Source: G963555815 sp965249615 [NCBI: bacterium] (lineage in GTDB: Bacteria > UBA8248 > JACPRG01). From it: a stretch of 64,000 bases of DNA. The stretch spans positions 1-64,000 of the forward strand of contig CBDFMI010000004.1 of NCBI GenBank assembly GCA_965249615.1, read 5' to 3'. A program made the translations under genes and the position numbers. How positions within the stretch are numbered: position 1 is the first letter of the stretch; every line of letters begins with the position of its first letter. Under the pieces are notes generated by a model. It searched no databases. It worked only from the letters and a program-made list of their open reading frames with translations, and was not told where the DNA came from. Below, in pieces: positions 35,852 through 44,567 of the stretch.

Positions 35852-37372
35852 ATGAACGTGGCCAGTGAGCGGGCCGGGCAGCCCGGCGACCCTTGTGTCA
35901 TGGTCATCTTCGGCGCGTCCGGAGATTTGACCAAACGCAAGCTCATTCCCGCGCTATACAACCTTGCGAAGGACGATTTGCTGTCCAAGGAGTTCGCTGT
36001 TGTCGGACTCGCTCGGCGCGAGATGAGCACCGAGGACTTCCGCGAAAAGATCAGTCAGGACATCAAAGAGTTCGCCACAGGCCCGGTCGATCCCGATCTT
36101 TGGCAGCGGTTTGTCCGGCAGCTCTACTATCTGCCGGGCGATGTTCAGGACGCGGACACGTACCGACGGCTTCAGGGCTTGTTAACAAAAGTCGATAAAG
36201 AGCACGGCACGCGAGGAAATTACTTTTATTACCTCGCAACGGCTCCGGATTTTTTCTGCCCAGTCATTCAGCGATTGGCGGACGCCGGGCTTGTCCGGGA
36301 AAACAGTGAGCAGTGGCGGCGGGTCATCATCGAGAAGCCGTTCGGACATGACCTCGATTCGGCGCGGACCCTCAATCGTGAGATACAACAAGTCCTGGAC
36401 GAGAACCAGATTTACCGCATTGATCACTATCTGGGCAAGGAGACGGTACAGAACATCCTGGTCTTCCGCTTTTCGAATGGCATTTTCGAGCCGATTTGGA
36501 ACCGTCGCTATGTCGACCATGTACAGATAACAGTTGCCGAGAGTCTCGGTGTCGAGCAGCGGGGTGGCTACTACGACACGGCGGGGGCGCTGCGGGACAT
36601 GGTGCCGAACCACATTTTCCAGTTGATGAGCTTGACGGCGATGGAGCCCCCGATTTCCTTTGAGGCGAATGCTGTGCGAGACGAGCAGACCAAGGTTCTG
36701 CGCGCCGTTCAAATTCTCTCCTCGGAGGAAATCCTCAGCCGCACAGTGCGGGGTCAATATGGAGAGGGCACGGCTGACGGCAGTCGAGTGCCCGGGTACC
36801 TCTCGGAATCGAAGGTCCCGCCCGATTCCCACACCGAGACGTTCGTCGCACTCAAGTTGTACATAGATAACTGGCGCTGGGCGGATGTGCCGTTCTACCT
36901 GCGGACTGGTAAATCCCTCCCCAGACGCGTCACCGAGATCGCCATTCAATTCAAGCGCGCCCCCTTTCTGCTGTTCGAAAAGACGCCTGTTGGACAACTG
37001 GCGGCGAACCGGTTGATCCTCCATCTCCAGCCCGAAGAAGGCATCTCATTGAGTTTTGGCGCCAAGGTGCCTGGACCGCTGGTGCGCATGGGGACAGTGG
37101 ACATGAATTTTCAATATAAGGACCACTTTGGCTCCATGCCGAGCACTGGCTACGAGCGATTGCTGTATGACTGCATCATGGGGGATCCGACCTTGTTCCA
37201 GCGCGCCGACATGGTTGAAACCAGCTGGTGTCTGGTGGCGCCCGTCTTGGACGGTTGGAAGGCGCTGCCGCCGCGTGACTTCCCCAACTACGCTGCGGGG
37301 ACCTGGGGGCCGAAGGAGGCGGATGACTTGATGCAGCGCGACGGACGAGCGTGGAGGAAGTGCGACCAGTGA
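35852..37372 (+). CDS. zwf: Glucose-6-phosphate 1-dehydrogenase
   Basis: 506 residues. Nucleotide motif [20 protein letters not shown] and the active-site RIDHYLGKE (about 189-197) are exact; KPFGHDL and [21 protein letters not shown] also fit. It oxidises glucose 6-phosphate to the lactone and makes NADPH. Five bases after gnd; its 3' end overlaps the glk start by 22 bases. Confidence 0.96.
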   Translation: MNVASERAGQPGDPCVMVIFGASGDLTKRKLIPALYNLAKDDLLSKEFAVVGLARREMSTEDFREKISQDIKEFATGPVDPDLWQRFVRQLYYLPGDVQDADTYRRLQGLLTKVDKEHGTRGNYFYYLATAPDFFCPVIQRLADAGLVRENSEQWRRVIIEKPFGHDLDSARTLNREIQQVLDENQIYRIDHYLGKETVQNILVFRFSNGIFEPIWNRRYVDHVQITVAESLGVEQRGGYYDTAGALRDMVPNHIFQLMSLTAMEPPISFEANAVRDEQTKVLRAVQILSSEEILSRTVRGQYGEGTADGSRVPGYLSESKVPPDSHTETFVALKLYIDNWRWADVPFYLRTGKSLPRRVTEIAIQFKRAPFLLFEKTPVGQLAANRLILHLQPEEGISLSFGAKVPGPLVRMGTVDMNFQYKDHFGSMPSTGYERLLYDCIMGDPTLFQRADMVETSWCLVAPVLDGWKALPPRDFPNYAAGTWGPKEADDLMQRDGRAWRKCDQ

Positions 37373-38346
37373 TTTTGGCAGGGGACATCGGCGGCACGAA
37401 TACGAGGCTTGCGTTTTTCGACGATGAGGGAGAGCGACCGAAGCCCGTTGTCGTGGACGTGTTCCCCAGCGGCGCGCACAAGGGGCTGACCGAAATTGTG
37501 TCTCAGTTCGTCACGACACATCGCCTGTCTGTCGAGGGCGCCTGTTTCGGCGTTGCCGGACCCGTCATACACGGGCGTTCCGAGACGTCAAACCTGGCGT
37601 GGACAGTGGACGCACGCGAGTTGGCGGACGAGCTGGGTTTAGAGACCGTTCAGCTCATTAACGACCTTGAAGCCAACGCCCACGGCATCGCCGCCCTTGA
37701 ACCCGATGACCTCGCGGTCCTCAATCAAGGAGCCCCCGACGCGAGCGGTAACGCGGCCCTCATTTCGGCCGGCACGGGGCTGGGTGAAGCGGGTCTCCAC
37801 TGGGATGGCGACCGCCACCAGCCCTTTCCTTCCGAAGGGGGACACGTCGACTTTGCGCCACGTAACGAAATAGAAGTCGAGTTGCTTCTCTACCTCCAGA
37901 CCCAATTCGAGCATGTGAGTTATGAGCGCGTCGTTTCCGGCCCGGGCTTATACAACGTTTATCAGTTCCTGCGAGACACGGGGCGGGGTGATGAGCCGGC
38001 GTGGCTCGCCGATCGGATTCGCCAAGAGGACCCTCCTTCTATTATCTCATCGGCCGCGATTGAGGGCGATTGCGAGCTGTGCGTTCAGGCGCTTGATCTG
38101 TTCGTGTCAGTGTACGGTGCGGAGGCGGGCAACTTGGCCCTAAAAATCATGGCGACAGGCGGTCTGTTTGTAGGGGGCGGAATTGCCCCAAAGATCTTGC
38201 CGAAGCTGAAGGATTCCATATTCATGAAAGCCTTCACGGCAAAAGGCCGCATGAAGGCGTTGCTCGAAGCGATACCTGTTCATGTGATTTTGAGCGACAA
38301 GACGGCCCTGGTCGGCGCCGCACGCTTGGCCGCGCAGGGGCATTAA
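37351..38346 (+). CDS. glk: Glucokinase
   Basis: 331 residues of the bacterial Glk (GlcK PF02685) type. The phosphate loop [30 protein letters not shown] with the catalytic Asp, [12 protein letters not shown] and [12 protein letters not shown] are present. It feeds glucose into zwf and pgi. GTG 37351 lies inside the zwf end. Its presence suggests free glucose, perhaps from stored polymer, is a substrate. Confidence 0.93.
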   Translation: MEEVRPVILAGDIGGTNTRLAFFDDEGERPKPVVVDVFPSGAHKGLTEIVSQFVTTHRLSVEGACFGVAGPVIHGRSETSNLAWTVDARELADELGLETVQLINDLEANAHGIAALEPDDLAVLNQGAPDASGNAALISAGTGLGEAGLHWDGDRHQPFPSEGGHVDFAPRNEIEVELLLYLQTQFEHVSYERVVSGPGLYNVYQFLRDTGRGDEPAWLADRIRQEDPPSIISSAAIEGDCELCVQALDLFVSVYGAEAGNLALKIMATGGLFVGGGIAPKILPKLKDSIFMKAFTAKGRMKALLEAIPVHVILSDKTALVGAARLAAQGH

Positions 38347-38410
38347 ACACCGAAACTTCACCTGGACAGCCGCGGTGTCCCACCCCCGATGGTGGCCTTG
38401 GGGAGACCTG

Positions 38411-39418
38411 ATGGCGAGCATAGGCACGACACTGAACCGGCACATTTTAGAGGAAGAGCAAAGATATCCGGAGCTTGCCGGGCAGCTCCCGATGCTGCTC
38501 GCTCAGACCGCCTTTGCTGCCAAAATCCTCTCACGCGAGATCAGTCGGGCGGCCCTGGTGGGCAAGCCGGGTTTGGTGGGCGAGAAAAACCCGACGGGTG
38601 ACGCGCAGAAAAAGTTGGATGTGTTCAGCAATGAGATAGTCATTGAAGCCTTTGCCAACACCCGCCTGGTCGCCGCCATCGCTTCCGAGGAGCTGGAAGA
38701 GGTGAAGTGCATAGCGTGTGAAACCGACGCTCAGTATGTCTTGTGCATGGACCCCCTCGATGGGTCATCGAATACAGACATCAACGGCGCTCTGGGGACC
38801 ATATTCGGCATTTACAAACGGAAAGCCGGCACCCGCCAGGATGCCGTGGAAGATTTTATTCGCAAAGGCTCGGAGCAGGTGGCGGCCGGCTACGTGATGT
38901 ACGGCACGAGTACGGTCCTGGTCTACACTTTCGGCCACGGTGTCCATGGATTCACTCTGGACCGCGACCTCGGTGAATTCCTTCTTTCGCACGAGAACAT
39001 CCGCTGCCCACCACGGGGGCGGACGTACAGCGGCAACCTGGCGCACTATCAAGAGTGGCATCCGAGCATCCAAAAATTCATCAATTATCTGGGAGAACGC
39101 GATCCAGCCACAAAGCGGCCCTACTCACTGCGATACACCGGGGCGCTGGTTTCTGATCTGCACCGCAGCCTGCTTGAGGGAGGGCTTTATTTCTACCCGA
39201 CAGATGAAAGGAATCGTGACGGCAAGCTGAGACTGCTGTACGAGTGCGCCCCATTAGCGTTCGTTGTCGAGCAGGCGGGCGGCCGTGCCAGCACGGGCAC
39301 GCAACGGATTCTGGACATCCAGGTTGAATCCATTCATCAGAGGGTGCCATTCGTGATCGGCAGTGCCGTCGACGTGACGCTTTACGAGAAGTTCTTGAAG
39401 GATGGGAAACCGTCATAA
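38411..39418 (+). CDS. fbp: Fructose-1,6-bisphosphatase, class I
   Basis: About 335 residues. The metal site MDPLDGSSNTDINGALGTIFGIY (in part DPLDGSSNTDIN, about 114-125) and GEKNPTGDAQKKLDVFSNE are typical of class I FBPase. It makes fructose 6-phosphate and enables gluconeogenesis or cycling of triose phosphate through the pentose block. ATG 38411 has GGGGAG seven bases upstream. Confidence 0.94.
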   Translation: MASIGTTLNRHILEEEQRYPELAGQLPMLLAQTAFAAKILSREISRAALVGKPGLVGEKNPTGDAQKKLDVFSNEIVIEAFANTRLVAAIASEELEEVKCIACETDAQYVLCMDPLDGSSNTDINGALGTIFGIYKRKAGTRQDAVEDFIRKGSEQVAAGYVMYGTSTVLVYTFGHGVHGFTLDRDLGEFLLSHENIRCPPRGRTYSGNLAHYQEWHPSIQKFINYLGERDPATKRPYSLRYTGALVSDLHRSLLEGGLYFYPTDERNRDGKLRLLYECAPLAFVVEQAGGRASTGTQRILDIQVESIHQRVPFVIGSAVDVTLYEKFLKDGKPS

Positions 39419-39430
39419 GGGGAAAAGGTG

Positions 39431-40354
39431 ATGACCGGGCGAGTACAAGAGATCCTGGGGTGGTATGGAAGTGATAATCCGGGAACGTTAACCAACCTTG
39501 CTCGGCTGATGAACCACGGTGTGCTGGCGGGCACGGGCAAAATGGTCATCCTGCCGGTGGACCAAGGTTTCGAACATGGCCCGGCGCGCAGTTTTGCGTC
39601 CAACCCACCCGCCTACGACCCACGGTATCACTTTGGGCTTGCCGTTGAGTCTGGCTGCAATGGCTACGCCGCACCCCTGGGTTTTTTGGAGGCGGGGGCG
39701 CGGGAGTTCGCAGGCGAAGTCCCACTGATCCTCAAAGTGAACGATCACGACGTGCTCTTCGACGAGAAGGACCCCCATCAGGCGTTGACCGGCAGCGTGG
39801 CGGATGCGCTCCGCCTGGGGTGTGTGGGGATCGGGTTCACCATTTACCCGGGCTCTGCACGCCGGATCGAGCTGTATCAACAGATTCGCGCTTACGCGGA
39901 AGAGGCGAAGCGCTGCGGCTTGATCGTCGTGATCTGGTCTTATGCGCGGGGATCGGGCCTGAGCAGGCAGGGTGAGACGGCCATTGACGTCGTCGGCTAC
40001 GCTGCGCATATCGCCGCACAATTGGGGGCTCACATTATCAAGGTCAAGCTGCCAGGCGCGAATGTTGAGCAAGAGGCAGCGCGCAAAATCTATGAAAAGG
40101 AAAAAATTCCAATTGAGACACTCGCGCAGCGGGTGCGCCATGTCGTGGAATGCACTTTTAGTGGGAGGCGGGTTGTCATTTTCTCCGGCGGGCCCACTGA
40201 AACTGACGACGCGGTATTAGAAGAAATCCGCGCTATCCGCGATGGCGGCGGATTCGGCTCGATTATCGGGCGCAATTCGTTCCAGCGAAAGAAGGCCGAT
40301 GCGCTTCGTTTGCTCGGCAGCATCATGAAGATTTACGCTGGAGAAACAACATAA
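39431..40354 (+). CDS. fbaB: Class I fructose-bisphosphate aldolase (DhnA/FbaB type)
   Basis: 307 residues. KMVILPVDQGFEHGPARSF at the start, NGYAAPLGFLE and the Schiff-base Lys in AHIIKVKLPG (about 203) define the archaeal-type class I aldolase. It interconverts fructose 1,6-bisphosphate with triose phosphates. A GTG directly before the ATG is an alternative start. Lies 12 bases after fbp, fitting a paired role with it. A more distant relative is encoded at 49683-50591. Confidence 0.92.
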   Translation: MTGRVQEILGWYGSDNPGTLTNLARLMNHGVLAGTGKMVILPVDQGFEHGPARSFASNPPAYDPRYHFGLAVESGCNGYAAPLGFLEAGAREFAGEVPLILKVNDHDVLFDEKDPHQALTGSVADALRLGCVGIGFTIYPGSARRIELYQQIRAYAEEAKRCGLIVVIWSYARGSGLSRQGETAIDVVGYAAHIAAQLGAHIIKVKLPGANVEQEAARKIYEKEKIPIETLAQRVRHVVECTFSGRRVVIFSGGPTETDDAVLEEIRAIRDGGGFGSIIGRNSFQRKKADALRLLGSIMKIYAGETT

Positions 40355-40356
40355 TA

Positions 40357-41112
40357 TTGTCAGCAAAAGGCGAGGTCCAGATCCTGGCGAACCCTGAAGA
40401 GTTGAACCGCAGGGCGGCAGAGGAATTTGTCTGTTTGGCGGAGGAAGCGGTACAGGCAACAGGACTTTTTGCGGTCGCGCTCTCTGGCGGCGGGACGCCC
40501 AAAAGCCTTTATTCGCTCCTGGCGAGTGAGAATGACTCGTTTCGGTCGCGGGTGCCGTGGGACAAGATCCATTTTTTTTGGGGTGATGAGCGTCATGTTT
40601 CACCCGATCACACCGACAGCAACTACCGCATGGTGCAAGAAGCCATGCTGTCAAAGGCACCTATTCCGCCAGAGCATGTACATCGGATCACAGGCGAGAA
40701 TCCAAACGCCAGTGAGGCGGCACAGGAATATGAGCAAGAGCTACATAAATTCTTCCGGTTGGGCGCAGGGCAATTGCCCCAGTTTGATCTGGTCCTGTTG
40801 GGGTTGGGCCCAGATGGGCACACCGCCTCTATCTTCCCGGGGACCGACGCCGTCCTCGAGCAAAGGCGCCACGTGGTCGCCTCCTGGGTCGAGAAGTTCA
40901 ACGCCCATCGGGTCACGCTGACCCCCCCGGTGTTCAACAACGCTGTCTGCGTCATCGTTCTCGTCACTGGCGGAGAGAAAGCAGAAACGTTGCGGGCGGT
41001 CCTTCAGGAGGACTATCGGCCTGAACGCTTGCCAGCGCAGCTCATCCGCCCCACGAAAGGAAAGCTGCTCTGGCTGGTGGACCGTGAAGCGGCGCGACTC
41101 TTGCCGGCTTAG
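40357..41112 (+). CDS. pgl: 6-phosphogluconolactonase
   Basis: 251 residues of the DevB/SOL type. FAVALSGGGTPKSLYSLLAS, HFFWGDERHVSPDHTDSNYRM and LLGLGPDGHTASIFPG are diagnostic. It hydrolyses the zwf product, completing the oxidative branch. TTG start two bases after the aldolase stop. Last gene of the run; its end overlaps the convergent solute-binding protein gene by four bases. Confidence 0.94.
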   Translation: MSAKGEVQILANPEELNRRAAEEFVCLAEEAVQATGLFAVALSGGGTPKSLYSLLASENDSFRSRVPWDKIHFFWGDERHVSPDHTDSNYRMVQEAMLSKAPIPPEHVHRITGENPNASEAAQEYEQELHKFFRLGAGQLPQFDLVLLGLGPDGHTASIFPGTDAVLEQRRHVVASWVEKFNAHRVTLTPPVFNNAVCVIVLVTGGEKAETLRAVLQEDYRPERLPAQLIRPTKGKLLWLVDREAARLLPA

Positions 41113-42209
41113 GAGTTTCCGAAGAAATGGAGGCCGCGGCAGGGAGTGCTCCTTGAGACGATCTGTTCATCAGGGGCCTGGGATAGTCTTTCAACGGAGG
41201 GAGAGGCCTCGAGCGGTGGCAGGTTCAGGGCCCCCCGGAGTTCCTTCTGGAGTTCAGACCTGCGCCTTGCCACGAGCTCCCAGTTGGGCTGGAGGAGGGA
41301 AACGTCCTCAAGGGCGGGTAGACCCTCGGGGGGCGGGATGTCCGCCCGCGAGGGGTATATCCCCTTCAGGGCAAAGAGCTTCTGCACCTGGTCCGAGAGG
41401 AGGAATTCAAGGAGAAGCTCTCCGGCCTTTGGATGCGGGCTCCCTTTGATAAGGGCGGCGGGGGCCGGAACCACAGGGACGCCCTCTTCAGGAAAAGTCA
41501 GAGAAAGGGGCTCCCCGCGCTGAAGGGCTTGCCAGGCTGTATCCCCCTCCACGGCGAGGGCGGCGCCCCGGTCTCCCTGGGCGACCAACGTGAGGGCTTG
41601 TGGAGAAACCTCCTCGATGAGGAGCTGGTTCTGCGCGAGCCCGCGCAAAAAATCCCACCCGTAGAGGTTCACCGCCGTCATTGACCAGTAAAAAGAGGTG
41701 GCGGAGCCCTCTGGGTCCGGGAGAACGAGGCGGTCTTTAAACCCCTCCAGTTCGCGCCATGTCTTCGGGGTCTCCCTTTCTTCTCCCTGTGTCCGGTGGA
41801 CCAGGAGGGCGGCCGTGGCCCGGGGGGCGATCCAGAAATTCTCGGCGTCCTTCAGCCAGGCGGGGACCTTGGCGGAGGTCTGAAGCTGGCGGGGGCGTAG
41901 GAGGCCCTCCTCTTTTAGTTCGAAGAAGGGCCCCGGATCGTTGAGGTGGAGGACGTCAGGGGGATTTTGCCGAAGTCTCGCCAGCACCTCCTGATTGCTT
42001 CCCAAGAAGAGGACAACCCGGATCCCGTGAGCCTCCTGGAAGGCCCGGCCGATCTCTTCCGCAAGCGTCCTGTCGAGATTGGCATAGAGGGTGACCTCTC
42101 CCTCCTCCTGTGCGCCCTGGAGGTCGAGGGAATCGGGGTGCGGGCCAAGGGCCACGGGTCCACAGCACCCCGCGAGAAAAAGAAAGAGGAGGCTTCGAAT
42201 CTTCACCAC
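41109..42209 (-). CDS. Extracellular solute-binding lipoprotein (iron(III)-type family)
   Basis: 366 residues. It has a lipobox LFLAGC with acylated Cys15, then a two-lobed periplasmic-binding fold: GEVTLYANLDRTLAEEIGRAF, GSNQEVLARLRQNPPDVLHL and FLLSDQVQKLFALKGIYPSR are those of the FutA/AfuA Fe(III)-binding group. No ABC permease or ATPase is adjacent, so it is an orphan receptor here. It starts at GTG 42209 and converges on pgl. Confidence 0.8.
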   Translation of the reverse strand: MVKIRSLLFLFLAGCCGPVALGPHPDSLDLQGAQEEGEVTLYANLDRTLAEEIGRAFQEAHGIRVVLFLGSNQEVLARLRQNPPDVLHLNDPGPFFELKEEGLLRPRQLQTSAKVPAWLKDAENFWIAPRATAALLVHRTQGEERETPKTWRELEGFKDRLVLPDPEGSATSFYWSMTAVNLYGWDFLRGLAQNQLLIEEVSPQALTLVAQGDRGAALAVEGDTAWQALQRGEPLSLTFPEEGVPVVPAPAALIKGSPHPKAGELLLEFLLSDQVQKLFALKGIYPSRADIPPPEGLPALEDVSLLQPNWELVARRRSELQKELRGALNLPPLEASPSVERLSQAPDEQIVSRSTPCRGLHFFGNS

Positions 42210-42410
42210 TGTTTATCAAGTCCCATCAGTGGAAATGTGACCTCTTGCCTGTGGACAAAGCATATCAAGAGATCCCCTGTCCGTCCAAGATGATTTCTGC
42301 TTGGATTCGGGGGGCACACTCAGGGCCGCCGTGGTAAAATTTTCCCTGGAATAAATAAGCCTTTGGGAGGTTTTCCAGATAGACCGGGTCGAAATGAGAG
42401 GGAGGGTGTG

Positions 42411-42719
42411 ATGGCGGATTTTGTGGGTGTCTGCAAGGCCGAAGAGCTGGATCCGGGAAAAGGGATGGTTGTGGACGTCGGAGGGACAGCCGTTGCCCTC
42501 TTCAACGTGGGGGGGGCCTTCCACGCCATTGACAATACCTGTCTTCACCGCCAGGGACCCCTTGGAGAGGGCGAGCTGGACGAGGAGATGGTGACCTGCC
42601 CCTGGCACGAATGGCAATATGACGTGACGACAGGGAAAAGCACCATAAATGAGGACATCTGCGTTGCCAAATATGAGGCCAGGGTGGAGCATGGGCAGAT
42701 CATGGTGAAAGTGGGATAG
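42411..42719 (+). CDS. Rieske-type [2Fe-2S] ferredoxin
   Basis: 102 residues. Cluster ligands are clear: Cys44/His46 in NTCLHRQGPLGEG and Cys63/His66 in VTCPWHEWQYDV. Small soluble Rieske proteins of this size (NirD, dioxygenase ferredoxin) move electrons to oxygenases or reductases. ATG 42411 has GGAGGG upstream. It is monocistronic here, with no partner oxygenase in the window. Confidence 0.92.
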   Translation: MADFVGVCKAEELDPGKGMVVDVGGTAVALFNVGGAFHAIDNTCLHRQGPLGEGELDEEMVTCPWHEWQYDVTTGKSTINEDICVAKYEARVEHGQIMVKVG

Positions 42720-42890
42720 AGGAGAACACGTTTCGACAAAGGGCCCCCATACCACCCTGAGAAGCCCCCCTTTTCGGTCGAGGGTTGCTCCATTTTTTGC
42801 TATATTATATGGACTTTAAAATTTTGGATTTTATCTCCCGGCAGAGAGAGTTGCCCATTTTTGGGCCATAGTGGATGAAGGAGAAATCTC
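42720..42890 (+). other. AT-rich spacer ahead of the exported-repeat locus
   Basis: 171 bases with an unusually AT-rich core (42800-42840) including TATATTATA and an AAAATTTT palindrome, probably the promoter of the exported-repeat genes, but no confident -35 box was identified. Confidence 0.4.
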
Positions 42891-43658
42891 ATGGGTGAGG
42901 GTATTGGAATTCGGCTGGGTGTCGCAGTCATGGGGCTCCTCCTGCTGGTGGGAGTCCTGGCTGGCGGACCTGCCGCGCAAGAACGGCCCGAGATCCATTG
43001 TCGGGAGCCTGGCGATGAGGCGGCGCGGGCCGTGGCGGCTCAGATCAAGCTAGACGCCCTCGCCGATATCGTCCGGGGTGGGGCCTCTTTTGAGACCAAG
43101 ATCCAGCGCATCCGGGCCATCTCCCCGGAAGGGTCCACCTTTGACATCATCGCCTTTCGACTGTGCGAGGCTGTCCAGAACGGACTCATCACGAAAGACT
43201 TTTACGAGCAGGCTCTGCTGACCCGTCTCGCCCCTGAGGGCGGCGCGGCGATAGTGAAGTGGAACCTGAGCGGGGATGTCCACATCCAGGGCAAGAATGC
43301 AGAGCAGCTGGCCGATGTGGAGATCGAGCTGGGCTTTGAGCCGCCGCGGGTGACGACGACCTTCCCCGACGGCAGTTTTAGCTTTCGCATGAGGCCGGAA
43401 GATGCCGAGCGGGCCATTGTCCTTCGGGCGCGAAAGCCGGGCTACCAGATGCATGTCGAGCGACTCCGCCTGCACTCCAACATGGCCGCTGTGAGCATCC
43501 CCATGACACCTCTGGTGGATACCTTCACCGTGGGAGGGCGCATCGGCGACGATGAGGGCCAGGAGTCCCTGGAGGGGGTCCGGGTTTTCCTGGCGACTGA
43601 GCCTCCACTTGAGATGGTCACCCGAACAGACGGGGCCTTTCGGTTCGATGTGCCGTGA
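42891..43658 (+). CDS. Exported carboxypeptidase-regulatory-like repeat protein, cut by in-frame TGA
   Basis: 255 residues up to a TGA at 43656-43658. Signal peptide (VAVMGLLLLVGVLAGGPAAQ) then beta-sandwich CarboxypepD_reg-like units; each has the pattern GTIRxxxxGxxLEGVxVxL...TxxDGxFxF...xxRKPGYxxxxxxVxLxxxxxxxxIxM. Unit one ends in LRARKPGYQ and VSIPMTPL. Unit two breaks at the stop, yet the frame runs on without change to 44039. So this is the N-terminal two-thirds of a 382-codon gene. Confidence 0.75.
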   Translation: MGEGIGIRLGVAVMGLLLLVGVLAGGPAAQERPEIHCREPGDEAARAVAAQIKLDALADIVRGGASFETKIQRIRAISPEGSTFDIIAFRLCEAVQNGLITKDFYEQALLTRLAPEGGAAIVKWNLSGDVHIQGKNAEQLADVEIELGFEPPRVTTTFPDGSFSFRMRPEDAERAIVLRARKPGYQMHVERLRLHSNMAAVSIPMTPLVDTFTVGGRIGDDEGQESLEGVRVFLATEPPLEMVTRTDGAFRFDVP

Positions 43659-44039
43659 GACAGCCTGGAGCAGTTTGTCAGTGTTGAGGTGGGCCGGAGA
43701 GGCTATCGGCCCCATATCCAGGAATTCAAGTTGCAGGAAGAGATGCCGTCCATTGTGATCCTGCTTCGGAAGGCCGTTTTCCCTCTGACAGGCCGCATAC
43801 GCTCCAAGGATACGGGGAGGGAGTTGGAGGGGGTCCAGGTGATATTGCAGGTGGAGCCCCGGATTGAAACGGTCAGCCGCAGTAACGGCGCATTTCGGCT
43901 CCTCATCCCGGACTCCCAAGACGGGGTCTTTGGGACCCTTCGGGCCGAGAAGCCGGGGTATAGGCCCTACACCCTCGACGTAGAGCTTCTTAAGGAGGGG
44001 GTTGCCCCACTTGACTTGGAGATGACGCCAGACTTTTAG
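43659..44039 (+). pseudogene. Downstream remainder of the carboxypeptidase-regulatory-like gene
   Basis: In the same frame as 42891-43658 and fitting its repeat exactly: DSLEQFVSVEVGRRGYRPH completes unit two, and unit three (LTGRIRSKDTGRELEGVQV ... RAEKPGYRPYTLDVELL) follows. Repeat alignment puts a Glu or other polar residue where the TGA stands. Translation would require read-through; a separate start at 43689 (TTG or GTG region) has no good ribosome-binding site. Confidence 0.65.
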
Positions 44040-44060
44040 GCGAAAAAGGGGGATAGTCTC

Positions 44061-44567
44061 ATGAAGTCTCGGGTTTTCTCCATCCTTATCCTGAGTCTGC
44101 TCTTTGTCTTTGCCGGGGTGTCCTTGGGCCAGGCCTATCAGGGACTGGGGGACACAGAGGCGGAGGAAGACGACGGCACCCTAGCCCCCCTGGCCCCGCT
44201 GGGCGAGGAGGAGGAGGGGTTCGAATTTCAGGAGAAGGAGGGATTAGAGGAGCCCGGGGAGGTCAGAAGGCCCGAGTACATCCCCGAGGCCCCCACGGGG
44301 GGCATCTATCCCATGACGGTGGAGGCCCTGAAGGGGGGTGCAGGAGAGGCCTTTGTCAATCAGTATGTCCTCCTCAAGGTCTATTTCGGCAAACGGGGCT
44401 CCCTCGATGCGAAGCGCTATGGGTTGAAAGGGAAGTATCATCACTTCACCGTTCGCAATCGCAATCTGGATGTCCTCGGCCGCGTCTGGATTCCTGAGGG
44501 AAAGGAAGAGATCCTCGGGAAGCTCCGCCGGGGAGCCCAGATCACGGATTCTGGCCCGAGTCCATGA
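44061..44567 (+). CDS. N-terminal part of the PEGA/PASTA/kelch surface protein
   Basis: A signal peptide (ILILSLLFVFAGVSLGQA) is followed by an acidic linker (EAEEDDGTLAPLAPLGEEEEG) and a beta domain with YPMTVEALKGGAGEAFVNQY and VRNRNLDVLGRVWIPEGKEE. The frame ends at 44567 with a spurious tail after GAQIT. Dropping one G at 44546-44547 continues it into the long frame that ends at 48339. It is 21 bases after the previous gene, in the same transcription unit. Confidence 0.7.
   Translation: MKSRVFSILILSLLFVFAGVSLGQAYQGLGDTEAEEDDGTLAPLAPLGEEEEGFEFQEKEGLEEPGEVRRPEYIPEAPTGGIYPMTVEALKGGAGEAFVNQYVLLKVYFGKRGSLDAKRYGLKGKYHHFTVRNRNLDVLGRVWIPEGKEEILGKLRRGAQITDSGPSP

Noticed and set aside
43656-43658. 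Selenocysteine codon at the TGA
   Set aside because: No stable stem-loop at the right distance after the TGA, and repeat alignment gives a polar residue, not Cys, at this place.
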